From Nostoc sp. ATCC 43529 (lineage in GTDB: Bacteria > Cyanobacteriota > Cyanobacteriia > Cyanobacteriales > Nostocaceae), in assembly GCA_003326205.1 (NCBI GenBank), contig LWTK01000046.1, forward strand, positions 434,001 to 498,000: a DNA stretch of 64,000 nucleotides, read 5' to 3'. The translations under genes were made by a program, and so were the position numbers. The notes under the pieces were generated by a model. The model had not been told where the DNA came from, did no database searches, and saw only the letters and a list, made by a program, of their open reading frames with translations. This document shows, in pieces, positions 44,110 to 50,715 of this stretch; within the stretch, counting starts at the first letter, position 1; every line of letters starts with the position of its first letter.

Positions 44110-44511
44110 ATGACCTACGCAATTATTGAAACTGGCGGCAAACAAATAAGAGTAGAGCCAGGGCGGTTTTACGACATTGAACTGCTGACAGCCCAAGCAG
44201 ACGAAAAAGTTACAATAGATTCAGTATTATTGGTGCAGAACGATGGCGAAGTCACCATTGGACAGCCACGGGTGTCAGGTGCGACTGTAGAAGGGACTGT
44301 ATTACGAAATTTCAGAGATCGTAAAGTCTTGGTATACAAAATGAAGCCGAAAAAGAAAACCCGCAAAAAGCGCGGACATCGCCAAGAAGTTACCAGGCTT
44401 TTCATTGACTCCATCACTCTTAACGGTACCGTGTTTACTGCCCAAGCAGTAGCAGATGAAAGCCCCGCTGTTGATGCTCCTGCACAAGAAGCTGAAACCG
44501 TTGCAGAATAA
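44110..44511 (+). CDS. rplU: 50S ribosomal protein L21
   Basis: A 133-residue ribosomal protein; L21 usually has about 103 residues. The core is clear: TYAIIETGGKQIRVEPGRFY at the start, then the KMKPKKKTRKKRGHRQE basic stretch that contacts 23S rRNA, and TRLFIDSITL. The C-terminal 30 residues (AVADESPAVDAPAQEAETVA) form an acidic, low-complexity extension typical of cyanobacteria. It is followed 30 bases later by rpmA, the usual order. It binds 23S rRNA domain I/IV near L20. Confidence 0.98.
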   Translation: MTYAIIETGGKQIRVEPGRFYDIELLTAQADEKVTIDSVLLVQNDGEVTIGQPRVSGATVEGTVLRNFRDRKVLVYKMKPKKKTRKKRGHRQEVTRLFIDSITLNGTVFTAQAVADESPAVDAPAQEAETVAE

Positions 44512-44541
44512 TAAACATAAGTAGATACACAAAAGGAAATC

Positions 44542-44823
44542 ATGGCTCATAAGAAAGGAACAGGTAGTACGCGTAACGGTCGTGACTCTAATGCTCAACG
44601 TCTAGGTGTTAAGCGCTATGGTGGTCAAACTGTACGTGCAGGAAATATTCTCGTGCGTCAGCGCGGCACCAAATTTCACCCTGGTAACAACGTCGGTATT
44701 GGTAGCGATGATACTTTGTTTGCCTTAATCGACGGCGTAGTAACCTTTGAAAGAAAGGGCAAAACCCGTAAAAAAGTTAGTGTTTACTCAGCCGCAACTG
44801 CCACTGAGGAAGTAGCAAGCTAA
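44542..44823 (+). CDS. rpmA: 50S ribosomal protein L27
   Basis: A 93-residue L27, normal length. It starts MAHKKGTGSTRNGRDSNAQR, followed by LGVKRYGGQ and VRQRGTKFHPGNNVGIGSDD, all signature blocks. L27 contacts the peptidyl transferase site through its N-terminal tail, which here begins directly at AHKKG with no Firmicutes-type leader to cleave. AAAGGAAATC precedes the ATG as a ribosome binding site. Second gene of the rplU-rpmA operon, followed by a hairpin. Confidence 0.98.
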   Translation: MAHKKGTGSTRNGRDSNAQRLGVKRYGGQTVRAGNILVRQRGTKFHPGNNVGIGSDDTLFALIDGVVTFERKGKTRKKVSVYSAATATEEVAS

Positions 44824-44828
44824 AGTAC

Positions 44829-44852
44829 GAGGTGGGTGAAAGTGCCCACCTC
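44829..44852 (+). terminator. Stem-loop after rpmA
   Basis: GAGGTGGG(T) and its complement flank a short loop, 5 bases after the rpmA stop codon. The following T content is moderate (ATTCACTATTTATT). Likely terminator of rplU-rpmA. Confidence 0.7.
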
Positions 44853-45233
44853 ATTCACTATTTATTAGCTAAAAGCCACCAATATTTCGCTTATTTTTAG
44901 ACATGTACCAAAAGTTAGATTTTTGGGAAAGGATACAATAATTATCTTTTTTCCGTACTCTTCATTAACGATCTGACTTTGGTTTTTTATATCTTCTGAT
45001 TGCTAAAATATGGGTAAAGCGAATCGAAGACACAAAGTTTAAGCTAACAGTAACTAGCAGAATACATTAGCTGGTATTGAGTGAAATTCAGCTAAAAAAT
45101 AAACTGGGCGATCGCCAATTAAAATAATGTTCAGTTTTCCACTAAATAATGATTTTTGCTTAGTTTTTGAGTAAGTTTTGGAATTAAGACAGAGGAAAAT
45201 TCTGATAAAAAAAATCTGTTTTGTAGAAGTAGC
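44853..45233. other. AT-rich spacer, 380 bases, no gene supported
   Basis: Contains one HIP1-like GCGATCGCC. Presumably the promoter of the downstream membrane gene lies here. No frame or RNA gene was seen. Confidence 0.35.
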
Positions 45234-45290
45234 ATGACTGCTTTTACAAACCTCAATAGATTTGAATTCGTAAATAAGTTGAGGTACTTT

Positions 45291-45803
45291 ATGAATTACG
45301 TTGTTGCAGTTTTACCAGACCGAATACAAGTTGAAGCAGCTTACTCTGCGTTGGCAGAAAAAGGCTTATCAGATAACCAAATTGACATTTTAGGTAGTGG
45401 CTATAAAAGTGCTGATGAATATAAATTAGTTGACTCAAATCAACAAGCGAAAAAAGGAATAAAAGGTTCATTTTATTGGCTAATGCTCTTTGGATTTGTT
45501 GCAGGTTATACTTTTAACTATTTAACTGGCATTGAAATCTTGCCTACAGTCAGTACACTTGCAAATCATATTATTGGCGGGCTTTTAGGAGCCATTGCTG
45601 GCGCATTAGGTGCGTATTTTATTGGTGGAGGTGTAGGTTTTAAAGGTAGTGGGGATACTTTACCTTATCGTAATCGCCTGAATGAGGGTAAGTATTTGAT
45701 TATAGTCAAGGGTACTGAAGAATTAATTCATCAGGCAACTCGCGTGCTGCGGGAATTTGAGCCTGAAAATATTCAAGGTTATATAGAACCAACAAGTGCG
45801 TAA
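45291..45803 (+). CDS. Membrane protein with glycine-rich hairpin, hypothetical
   Basis: From ATG 45291 (TTGAGGTAC upstream) the protein has 170 residues; an upstream ATG at 45234 is open but lacks a site. It starts MNYVVAVLPDRIQVEAAYSA, a ferredoxin-like strand-helix as seen in general-stress/flippase-like domains that read a loop and then a lysine-rich strand (KGLSDNQIDILGS). The central part has two membrane segments, WLMLFGFVAGYTFNYLTG and IIGGLLGAIAGALGAYFIGG, a glycine-zipper pair, and the C-terminus is a second ferredoxin-like half (KYLIIVKGTEELIHQATRVL). The plan resembles stress-induced membrane proteins with glycine zippers. No function assigned. Confidence 0.65.
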   Translation: MNYVVAVLPDRIQVEAAYSALAEKGLSDNQIDILGSGYKSADEYKLVDSNQQAKKGIKGSFYWLMLFGFVAGYTFNYLTGIEILPTVSTLANHIIGGLLGAIAGALGAYFIGGGVGFKGSGDTLPYRNRLNEGKYLIIVKGTEELIHQATRVLREFEPENIQGYIEPTSA

Positions 45804-45856
45804 ATAAATGATTTTTATCGTCGCCGTACAGTATAACTAGATTTTTGAAATGGGTG

Positions 45857-46032
45857 ACTGTACGTTATTACTCAATTTTTTAAGAGTAGCGCAACCAATG
45901 TTATGGCAAAGTGCTGTTAGCGGAAGCGGGGTGTTTAGCTTGTGTTGAGTGGTGAGTAAAAACCACTTGCTGCAAGGCTTTGGCCAGCTAACACCGTCCT
46001 CACTTATGTTGCTAAAGCTTATAACGTACAGT
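45857..46032. repeat. MITE-like hairpin element, 176 bp
   Basis: Perfect 12-base terminal inverted repeats (ACTGTACGTTAT and complement) enclose partly complementary arms (GTGCTGTTAGC against GCTAACACC). No coding frame. It lies between the membrane protein gene and the GAF protein gene, filling much of the 460-base spacer. Confidence 0.6.
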
Positions 46033-46265
46033 AACTTTTTAAATGCTCAGCGATTAATTCCGTATTTTTACTGTACCGTTTTGCTTTGATATCTATGTAA
46101 TGTTGTGTAGCTCCATATCTTGTTATTAACTCAAGAATTTTGAATTTTTTTTTCAAAACTCAGTTCAGACAAAAAATAAAACTAAAATATTAGCTTACTT
46201 GCTGTCTAACTGATATTAAAATCTAGAAAATTAAAATCAATCTACTGCTAAGAGTAGTTAGAGCC

Positions 46266-47468
46266 ATGTCTTCTCAAACAAGTGATGTCTTAGAAGCAGG
46301 GCGCATATATAGAAGTATAGGCGCAATACCACCCGATCTGTTACGTGCAGATATCTATCGTGCTTGGGAAAGATCGCACCTCCAAGGAGCTAACCCCCAC
46401 ACTTTGCAAGCAGAAAGGCTATCAAATTTAGATACAGAACGTTTGTTAGAAAAACACAGTTATTTACTCAATGCAGTTCGTCCTTATTTCCGAATACTAT
46501 CACAGGCAGCTGGAAGGGAGCGTCATGCAGTAATGCTAAGCAATCATGAGGCTATCCTGTTAGATGTAATTGGCGATGAACAGACTATAAATGGGCCAGA
46601 ACCATTTCCTTTACCTGGAGCCTTACTATCAGAAGCCGTAGCTGGTGCTAATGGTATTGGTACAACACTAGCTGAAGAAAATTACACAGAAATCGTAGCA
46701 GCAGAGCATTTTATTGATGGGTTCTCGCCATTTACTTGTCAAGGAACTCCTCTGCGTAATGACAAAGGAGAAATTGTCGGAGTCTTTAGTATTTCAGTAC
46801 GCCATAAAGATGCAGGACAGCGCCTAAAAGAGATATTACTGTGTGCTTCCCACGGTATTGAAGCAGAATTTTTGGTAACTAGCCTCGAAAAAGATGTTCG
46901 TGATGTATTGGCATCAAATCCCGATGAATATCAGCCGTTAGAAAATCTGCGTCAGGATATTATCCAAGCACATCAAGCAACTAGGTTGAAACTTGAAATC
47001 ATATCTCGAATGGTGGCTGTTAACACTTTAGATTATGCGATGCAATTGCTTCAACAGGCAGAGAAATCAATTCAAATATTTCGCCGTCGTGCTAAAATTT
47101 GGCGTGATTTAGCATCTTTAGAACGTGGTACAACCCAACTTTTGGTACTCAATGATGTTGTGCAGGATTTAGTCGATATTTTATCAACTGAAGCTGCAAT
47201 ACGCAAAGTGGAAATTGTTATACATTTTTCAGAGCAAATTATAGTATTGGCTGATTTAAAAAACCTTTTGCGTCAACTGCTTCGTTATTTTTTATATGCT
47301 TTTGAGAGCGTCAATAAAGGTGGAATAGTAGAAGTAGAAGTGGCTAGAATACAGCATTCTGAATTGGTAAAAGTCACTTTTTGTTCAATTCCAGGATTAA
47401 ATAGTCAATCAGATTTGACCTCATATATTTTTACCCTACCTATAGGAAACAGGGACTATGAAAACTGA
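46266..47468 (+). CDS. GAF-domain sensor with degenerate kinase-like C-terminus
   Basis: A 400-residue cytosolic protein. Residues about 15-200 match the N-terminal part of AcoR-type regulators: RADIYRAWERSHLQGANPH, then a GAF domain with SILDVIGD-like strand (AILLDVIGDE), EAVAGANGIGTTLAEE and GVFSISVRH. In classical AcoR this would be followed by a sigma-54 AAA+ part; here instead a helical part and a weak HATPase-like fold (LRQLLRYFLYAFESVNKGG) follow, without a phosphorylatable His or clear ATP G-boxes. It overlaps the response regulator by 11 bases, so the two are co-translated. It probably senses a small ligand and works with the receiver protein. Confidence 0.75.
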   Translation: MSSQTSDVLEAGRIYRSIGAIPPDLLRADIYRAWERSHLQGANPHTLQAERLSNLDTERLLEKHSYLLNAVRPYFRILSQAAGRERHAVMLSNHEAILLDVIGDEQTINGPEPFPLPGALLSEAVAGANGIGTTLAEENYTEIVAAEHFIDGFSPFTCQGTPLRNDKGEIVGVFSISVRHKDAGQRLKEILLCASHGIEAEFLVTSLEKDVRDVLASNPDEYQPLENLRQDIIQAHQATRLKLEIISRMVAVNTLDYAMQLLQQAEKSIQIFRRRAKIWRDLASLERGTTQLLVLNDVVQDLVDILSTEAAIRKVEIVIHFSEQIIVLADLKNLLRQLLRYFLYAFESVNKGGIVEVEVARIQHSELVKVTFCSIPGLNSQSDLTSYIFTLPIGNRDYEN

Positions 47469-47847
47469 TAATTTAGTTACGCGTACAGTACTCATTGCAG
47501 ATGATGACAACGATAGTCGAGTTCTACTTGCTTTTTTACTCGAACAAGAAGGTTGGGAAGTAAAACAAGCCAAAGATGGCAAAGAAGCTTTAGAAAAAGT
47601 GTTTCAAGAACAGCCAGATTTATTGATTTTAGATCACAGGATGCCTGAATTCACAGGAAGTGAAGTTTATCAGCATCTGCAAACACGAGGAATTAGTTTA
47701 ACAATTGTATTGGTTACAGCTTATGGATATTTAGAAGAGTTATCCTCATCTCTAGGTATTTCCTATTTTGTTAGTAAACCATTTGATATTCCAGATTTAC
47801 TACACATTGTTGAGTCTGCCTATAAAAAATCTCTGGAGCCAGTGTAA
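47458..47847 (+). CDS. Single-domain response regulator (CheY-like)
   Basis: A 129-residue receiver domain without an output domain. Acidic pocket in VLIADDDNDSRVLL, phospho-acceptor Asp in LLILDHRMPEFTG (about residue 60), the Thr in VLVTAYG, and the Lys in YFVSKPFDIPDL. All key residues are kept, so it is expected to be phosphorylated, possibly by a kinase in trans because its partner upstream lacks a good kinase. The gene overlaps the GAF protein gene. It is the last intact host gene before the integrated element. Confidence 0.92.
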   Translation: MKTDNLVTRTVLIADDDNDSRVLLAFLLEQEGWEVKQAKDGKEALEKVFQEQPDLLILDHRMPEFTGSEVYQHLQTRGISLTIVLVTAYGYLEELSSSLGISYFVSKPFDIPDLLHIVESAYKKSLEPV

Positions 47848-48059
47848 AAGAAAGTTGAAAATAGAGAGTGGAGAGTGAGTGGAGACAAGGGTTAACTCTT
47901 GTCTGTACGGAGTGGGGAGGAGAGGAGAAAATCTTTTTTATCCTTAGTTATGGGATTTTTCCGCAAATGACTGGTGTGAAAATTGTCTCTGTGGTTTCAC
48001 CCATGCCAATCTCCTGACTCATTTGCTAGAGATGCTAAAGGTTTACTATTATATAAAAA

Positions 48060-48206
48060 ATGCTTGCTAGAGTCTGGAGTGCATCAATTGTCGGTATCGA
48101 TGCCGTTAAAGTAGGCGTGGAAGTCGATGTCTCAGGAGGATTACCGGGAATTGTTGTCTTGGGACTTCCTGATTCGGCGATTCAAAAAGTCGTATTATCA
48201 AACTGA
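48060..48206 (+). pseudogene. comM: Start of comM/yifB-type Mg-chelatase-like gene, cut by the element
   Basis: ATG at 48060 opens MLARVWSASIVGIDAVKVGV and continues through EVDVSGGLPGIVVLGLPDSA. This is the N-terminus of the ComM/YifB family, AAA+ hexameric helicase-like proteins of about 500 residues that help branch migration in natural transformation. The family sequence runs to residue 42 (AIQ), after which KVVLSN and a stop follow in place of the expected ESxERV continuation. The break coincides with the integration junction at about 48186. The rest of the gene should be at the far end of the element, outside the window. If the element excises precisely the gene would be restored. Confidence 0.88.
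48171..48195. other. Probable left attachment junction in comM
   Basis: The comM reading frame stays family-like to GCGATTCAA (codons Ala-Ile-Gln) at 48177-48185 and diverges right after it. The crossover core of a serine recombinase is short, so it should lie within this interval. The matching right junction is not in the window. Confidence 0.6.
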
Positions 48207-48215
48207 TGAGTTTGG

Positions 48216-49748
48216 ATGCAGGGCGTGAAATTTCACGTTGGTTCTGCGAGGGTTAGCCGGGAAGAACAGGCTTACGAACAGAGTTTGAGGATGCAGGTTG
48301 AACGGTTGCAACGCTCTGGGTGCGATCGCGTTTACGCAGACATTGGTAGCCGGGACAGTGATGATCGCAAGGGATTGCAGCAAATTATCTCCATGATGGA
48401 GGCGGGGGAAGTTGAATCTTTAGCTGTGGTGCGCTTGGATAGACTTACTTGTTCTCCGGTGCTGTTTGAGCGATTGACTAAATTGATGAAAGCTCAAAAT
48501 ATCCCGCTTATAACCCTAGATGAAAGCGTGGATATTCACTCGATGGATGGGCTATTTTCAGCCGATCTGCGAGTGCTATTTGGCAAACACGAATTGGCGA
48601 TGATTCGTCACAGGGTCAAGAAGTCTTACGAAAATCGTCGGGCTAGAAGCAAGGCTAACACCCAAGTACCTTTTGGTTATCGCAACGAAGGGGGAAAATA
48701 CGTTTTTGACCACACTCCCGTAGTTTGCCTGTTGAGCGATCGCCCCAGCAACGGCGAAGAGTTCTCAGGAAGAACCTATGCTCAAATATCTACTCAAATA
48801 ATTGAGACTTTTTTTGAAGTTGGGCAAAGTGCAGGAAAAACGGTGAAGGCAATTCATTCTTGTTATGGGGTGCTGAAATTTAAGCACACTGCCCCTTCTG
48901 AAACAAACTTATTGGTGTTCGGACAAGATGATGACTTTCACTATTCTCGTAACAAAGATCCCCGCGCTGGAGTATTGAAGTGGAGTCCAGATGGTTTAAG
49001 AAAGTGGCTGAGAAATCCAGTTCTACGAGGACATACACCTTACAAAACTCGTCTGCCCAACAGCGGGAATGTACTGCCACAACAGCAATGGGATATCAGA
49101 TACAACACGCATCCCGACCAACGATTACTCACCGATGCTCAATGGCAGCAAATCGAAGAAGCGATCGCGCTCAATCGCAACATCAGAGGCTATGGGCACA
49201 AATTTACAGGCAATCCCAATACTTTCATTGGTATACTGACTTGCGCCAGATGTGGGCGAAATATGCGCTGCCAAACCATCAAGCAGCACGGCGAGAAATA
49301 TTACCAGTGCAGGAGCTACGCGGAAGAACACAGTTGTGATGCCAAAAAAATGATCAAAGAATCAACAGCGATGGCTGCGGTTGTACGGGAACTTGCCGCT
49401 GCTGCCGAACGATTGACTGCCATTGCTACCGCCCCAGACGATATCGTAGAGCCGCCAGAAATTCAGCAGTTACGCCAGCAATTGCAGGGACTCGATAGCC
49501 TTGGATACAACCTTGCTTTTGAAGAGGCGAAACAGAAAATTCAATCCCAGATTGACCAATGGCGTCAACAGGAGGAAGCCAAAAAATCGGCAGATGCTAA
49601 CAACCAAGACTTGCTAATAAGGGCGTTTAGCGATTCGAGATGCTGGTTGGAACTCGACAAAAAAACTCAACAAGAAGTGGTGCGATCGCTTGTCAAGGAA
49701 GTGCGATCGGTGGGTGGTGAGGTAACTTCTATCACTCTAAAAATTTGA
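48216..49748 (+). CDS. Large serine recombinase (XisF-like integrase/excisionase)
   Basis: A 510-residue recombinase. The N-terminal resolvase domain has the nucleophile in SARVSREEQ (Ser14), LDRLTCSPVLFERL in place of the usual DRL-R motif, and the long helix VLFGKHELAMIRHRVKKSYE. A recombinase domain follows (about 150-330), then a zinc ribbon CARCGRNMRCQ and YYQCR with a further Cys (about 338-372), then a coiled coil (about 390-470). Length and order are those of large serine integrases; XisF, which excises the fdxN element in Anabaena heterocysts, is of similar length and type. Start at 48216 lies in the foreign sequence just inside the junction. It would insert into and excise from comM. 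Confidence 0.9.
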   Translation: MQGVKFHVGSARVSREEQAYEQSLRMQVERLQRSGCDRVYADIGSRDSDDRKGLQQIISMMEAGEVESLAVVRLDRLTCSPVLFERLTKLMKAQNIPLITLDESVDIHSMDGLFSADLRVLFGKHELAMIRHRVKKSYENRRARSKANTQVPFGYRNEGGKYVFDHTPVVCLLSDRPSNGEEFSGRTYAQISTQIIETFFEVGQSAGKTVKAIHSCYGVLKFKHTAPSETNLLVFGQDDDFHYSRNKDPRAGVLKWSPDGLRKWLRNPVLRGHTPYKTRLPNSGNVLPQQQWDIRYNTHPDQRLLTDAQWQQIEEAIALNRNIRGYGHKFTGNPNTFIGILTCARCGRNMRCQTIKQHGEKYYQCRSYAEEHSCDAKKMIKESTAMAAVVRELAAAAERLTAIATAPDDIVEPPEIQQLRQQLQGLDSLGYNLAFEEAKQKIQSQIDQWRQQEEAKKSADANNQDLLIRAFSDSRCWLELDKKTQQEVVRSLVKEVRSVGGEVTSITLKI

Positions 49749-49914
49749 TTGCCGTTACTAAGTCTTTTCCCCCAGGCAATTGCTCAATGTCTGCATTTTC
49801 GGCTAAAACTTGTGCTGCTTGAGCGACTGCCAATAATCTCTGCAATTGCTCTTGTGCCTTGCGATCCCAGTATTGAAATGCAATTTCGTTTAATAGTTGC
49901 TTTGTTGTTTTCAT
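49732..49914 (-). CDS. Small helical hypothetical protein of the element
   Basis: A 60-residue protein, leftward, overlapping the recombinase 3' end by 17 bases. It is almost entirely helical (TKQLLNEIAFQYWDRKAQEQ and LQRLLAVAQAAQVLAENAD), with a mixed charge pattern. Its convergent overlap with the recombinase stop and its position below the repressor gene suggest it belongs to a leftward lysogeny transcript. The start ATG at 49914 is next to a hairpin at 49924-49944. No family recognised. Confidence 0.55.
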   Translation of the reverse strand: MKTTKQLLNEIAFQYWDRKAQEQLQRLLAVAQAAQVLAENADIEQLPGGKDLVTAIKFLE

Positions 49915-49923
49915 ACTCTGCGT

Positions 49924-49944
49924 ATCTGGCGGAAACCGCCAGAT
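49924..49944. repeat. Palindrome copy 1 (arms ATCTGGCGG, 3-base loop)
   Basis: Nine-base perfect arms around AAA. The same sequence occurs at 51436-51460 inside the ParB-like gene. It sits between the repressor-like and small leftward genes, without a T tract. Confidence 0.8.
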
Positions 49945-49990
49945 GTAAAGCCTTGTAACTTAGTATTTATGATTTAACTTCAAGTTAAAG

Positions 49991-50329
49991 TTAAACAATC
50001 GCTGGTTCAAGTTGGTGAATCAAGCGCGAATCTAGAGAAACAGTTGGGTACAAAGCTTCCAGCCCGCGGCCTAAAATCGCCAAAATAGAGACAATCATCC
50101 GGGCGTCAATAGAATCAACCCCCCCCTTTTCGATTTTTGCAAGCCCCTGAATTGTAATATCGAATCCTGCTGTCTCTAATCTTTCGCACATTTCTCTTCT
50201 GGACATATTGCCACGCAATGATTCCAGCTTCGAGCCAAGTCTTTCGTCCCAGACAAGTCGGGAAATATGAGTGATCGGGATCATAGGTATTGCGCTAATG
50301 GCTACTTCTAGTTTAACATTACTACTCAT
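49991..50329 (-). CDS. XRE-type helix-turn-helix regulator (probable lysogeny repressor)
   Basis: A 112-residue protein. A helix-turn-helix of the XRE/Cro-CI type occupies about residues 30-75: ERLGSKLESLRGNMSRREMC for helices 1-2, ETAGFDITIQGLAKIEKGG for the recognition helix and turn, then IDARMIVSILAILGRGLEAL. No peptidase or dimer domain of the CI type follows, so it is a small repressor. It is divergent from the rightward early operon and separated from it by 104 bases, the standard place for a switch region. It is likely to control the early promoter and its own. Confidence 0.8.
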   Translation of the reverse strand: MSSNVKLEVAISAIPMIPITHISRLVWDERLGSKLESLRGNMSRREMCERLETAGFDITIQGLAKIEKGGVDSIDARMIVSILAILGRGLEALYPTVSLDSRLIHQLEPAIV

Positions 50330-50433
50330 AGTTTATAATCCAAGATAGGGGCGACATATCAATAAAACCAGTACTAGGGCTGAATTGGCATCTAGTAAGA
50401 TTTTGAATCGCAAACTTTTAAATTCTTAATGCG
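50330..50433. promoter_or_regulatory. Divergent switch region between repressor and early operon
   Basis: 104 bases between the starts of two divergent genes. It should hold both promoters and the repressor's operators. I cannot point to a convincing operator repeat. Confidence 0.4.
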
Positions 50434-50664
50434 ATGAACTATCGGCAGTTAAAAGCAGAAATCAAGCAATTGCTCGGCATGAATGATGCTTGCAATGTCG
50501 TATCTCGTATTGATGTCCGCACAGAAGATGGGGCGTTGATTTACAACTCGACACGCCATTATTCGTTGTTGACAGAATTTAGATTTCCGTATATTTCCGC
50601 AATAAAAATGGGCTTCGGACTTTTAAAATGTCTTCAGCCCATTGAAGCAAATATTCGACTTTGA
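50434..50664 (+). CDS. Small hypothetical protein, first gene of the early operon
   Basis: A 76-residue frame. The first half is helical (MNYRQLKAEIKQLLGMNDA), the second half has strand-like VRTEDGALIYNSTR. The ribosome binding site is weak (ATTCTTAATGCG). Its stop codon lies inside the left arm of the inverted repeat at 50654-50694, and the ParB-like gene follows 52 bases later. It might be a regulator or anti-repressor by position, but nothing in its sequence proves this. Confidence 0.45.
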   Translation: MNYRQLKAEIKQLLGMNDACNVVSRIDVRTEDGALIYNSTRHYSLLTEFRFPYISAIKMGFGLLKCLQPIEANIRL

Positions 50665-50694
50665 TGCACTTTCTCAGGGTTCTTCAAAGTCGAA
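50654..50694. promoter_or_regulatory. Inverted repeat ahead of the ParB-like gene
   Basis: TTCGACTTTGA and its perfect complement are separated by 19 bases. It overlaps the stop codon of the small upstream gene and ends 22 bases before the ParB-like start. Could be an operator, attenuator or mRNA hairpin that limits expression of the next gene. Confidence 0.55.
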
Positions 50695-50715
50695 CCTGAA
50701 ATCAATGGAGTTATT

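Noticed and set aside
49924..49944. Palindrome copy 1 as an intrinsic terminator of the repressor transcript
   Set aside because: No T tract on either side; its second copy inside a coding region argues for a protein-binding site or repeat.
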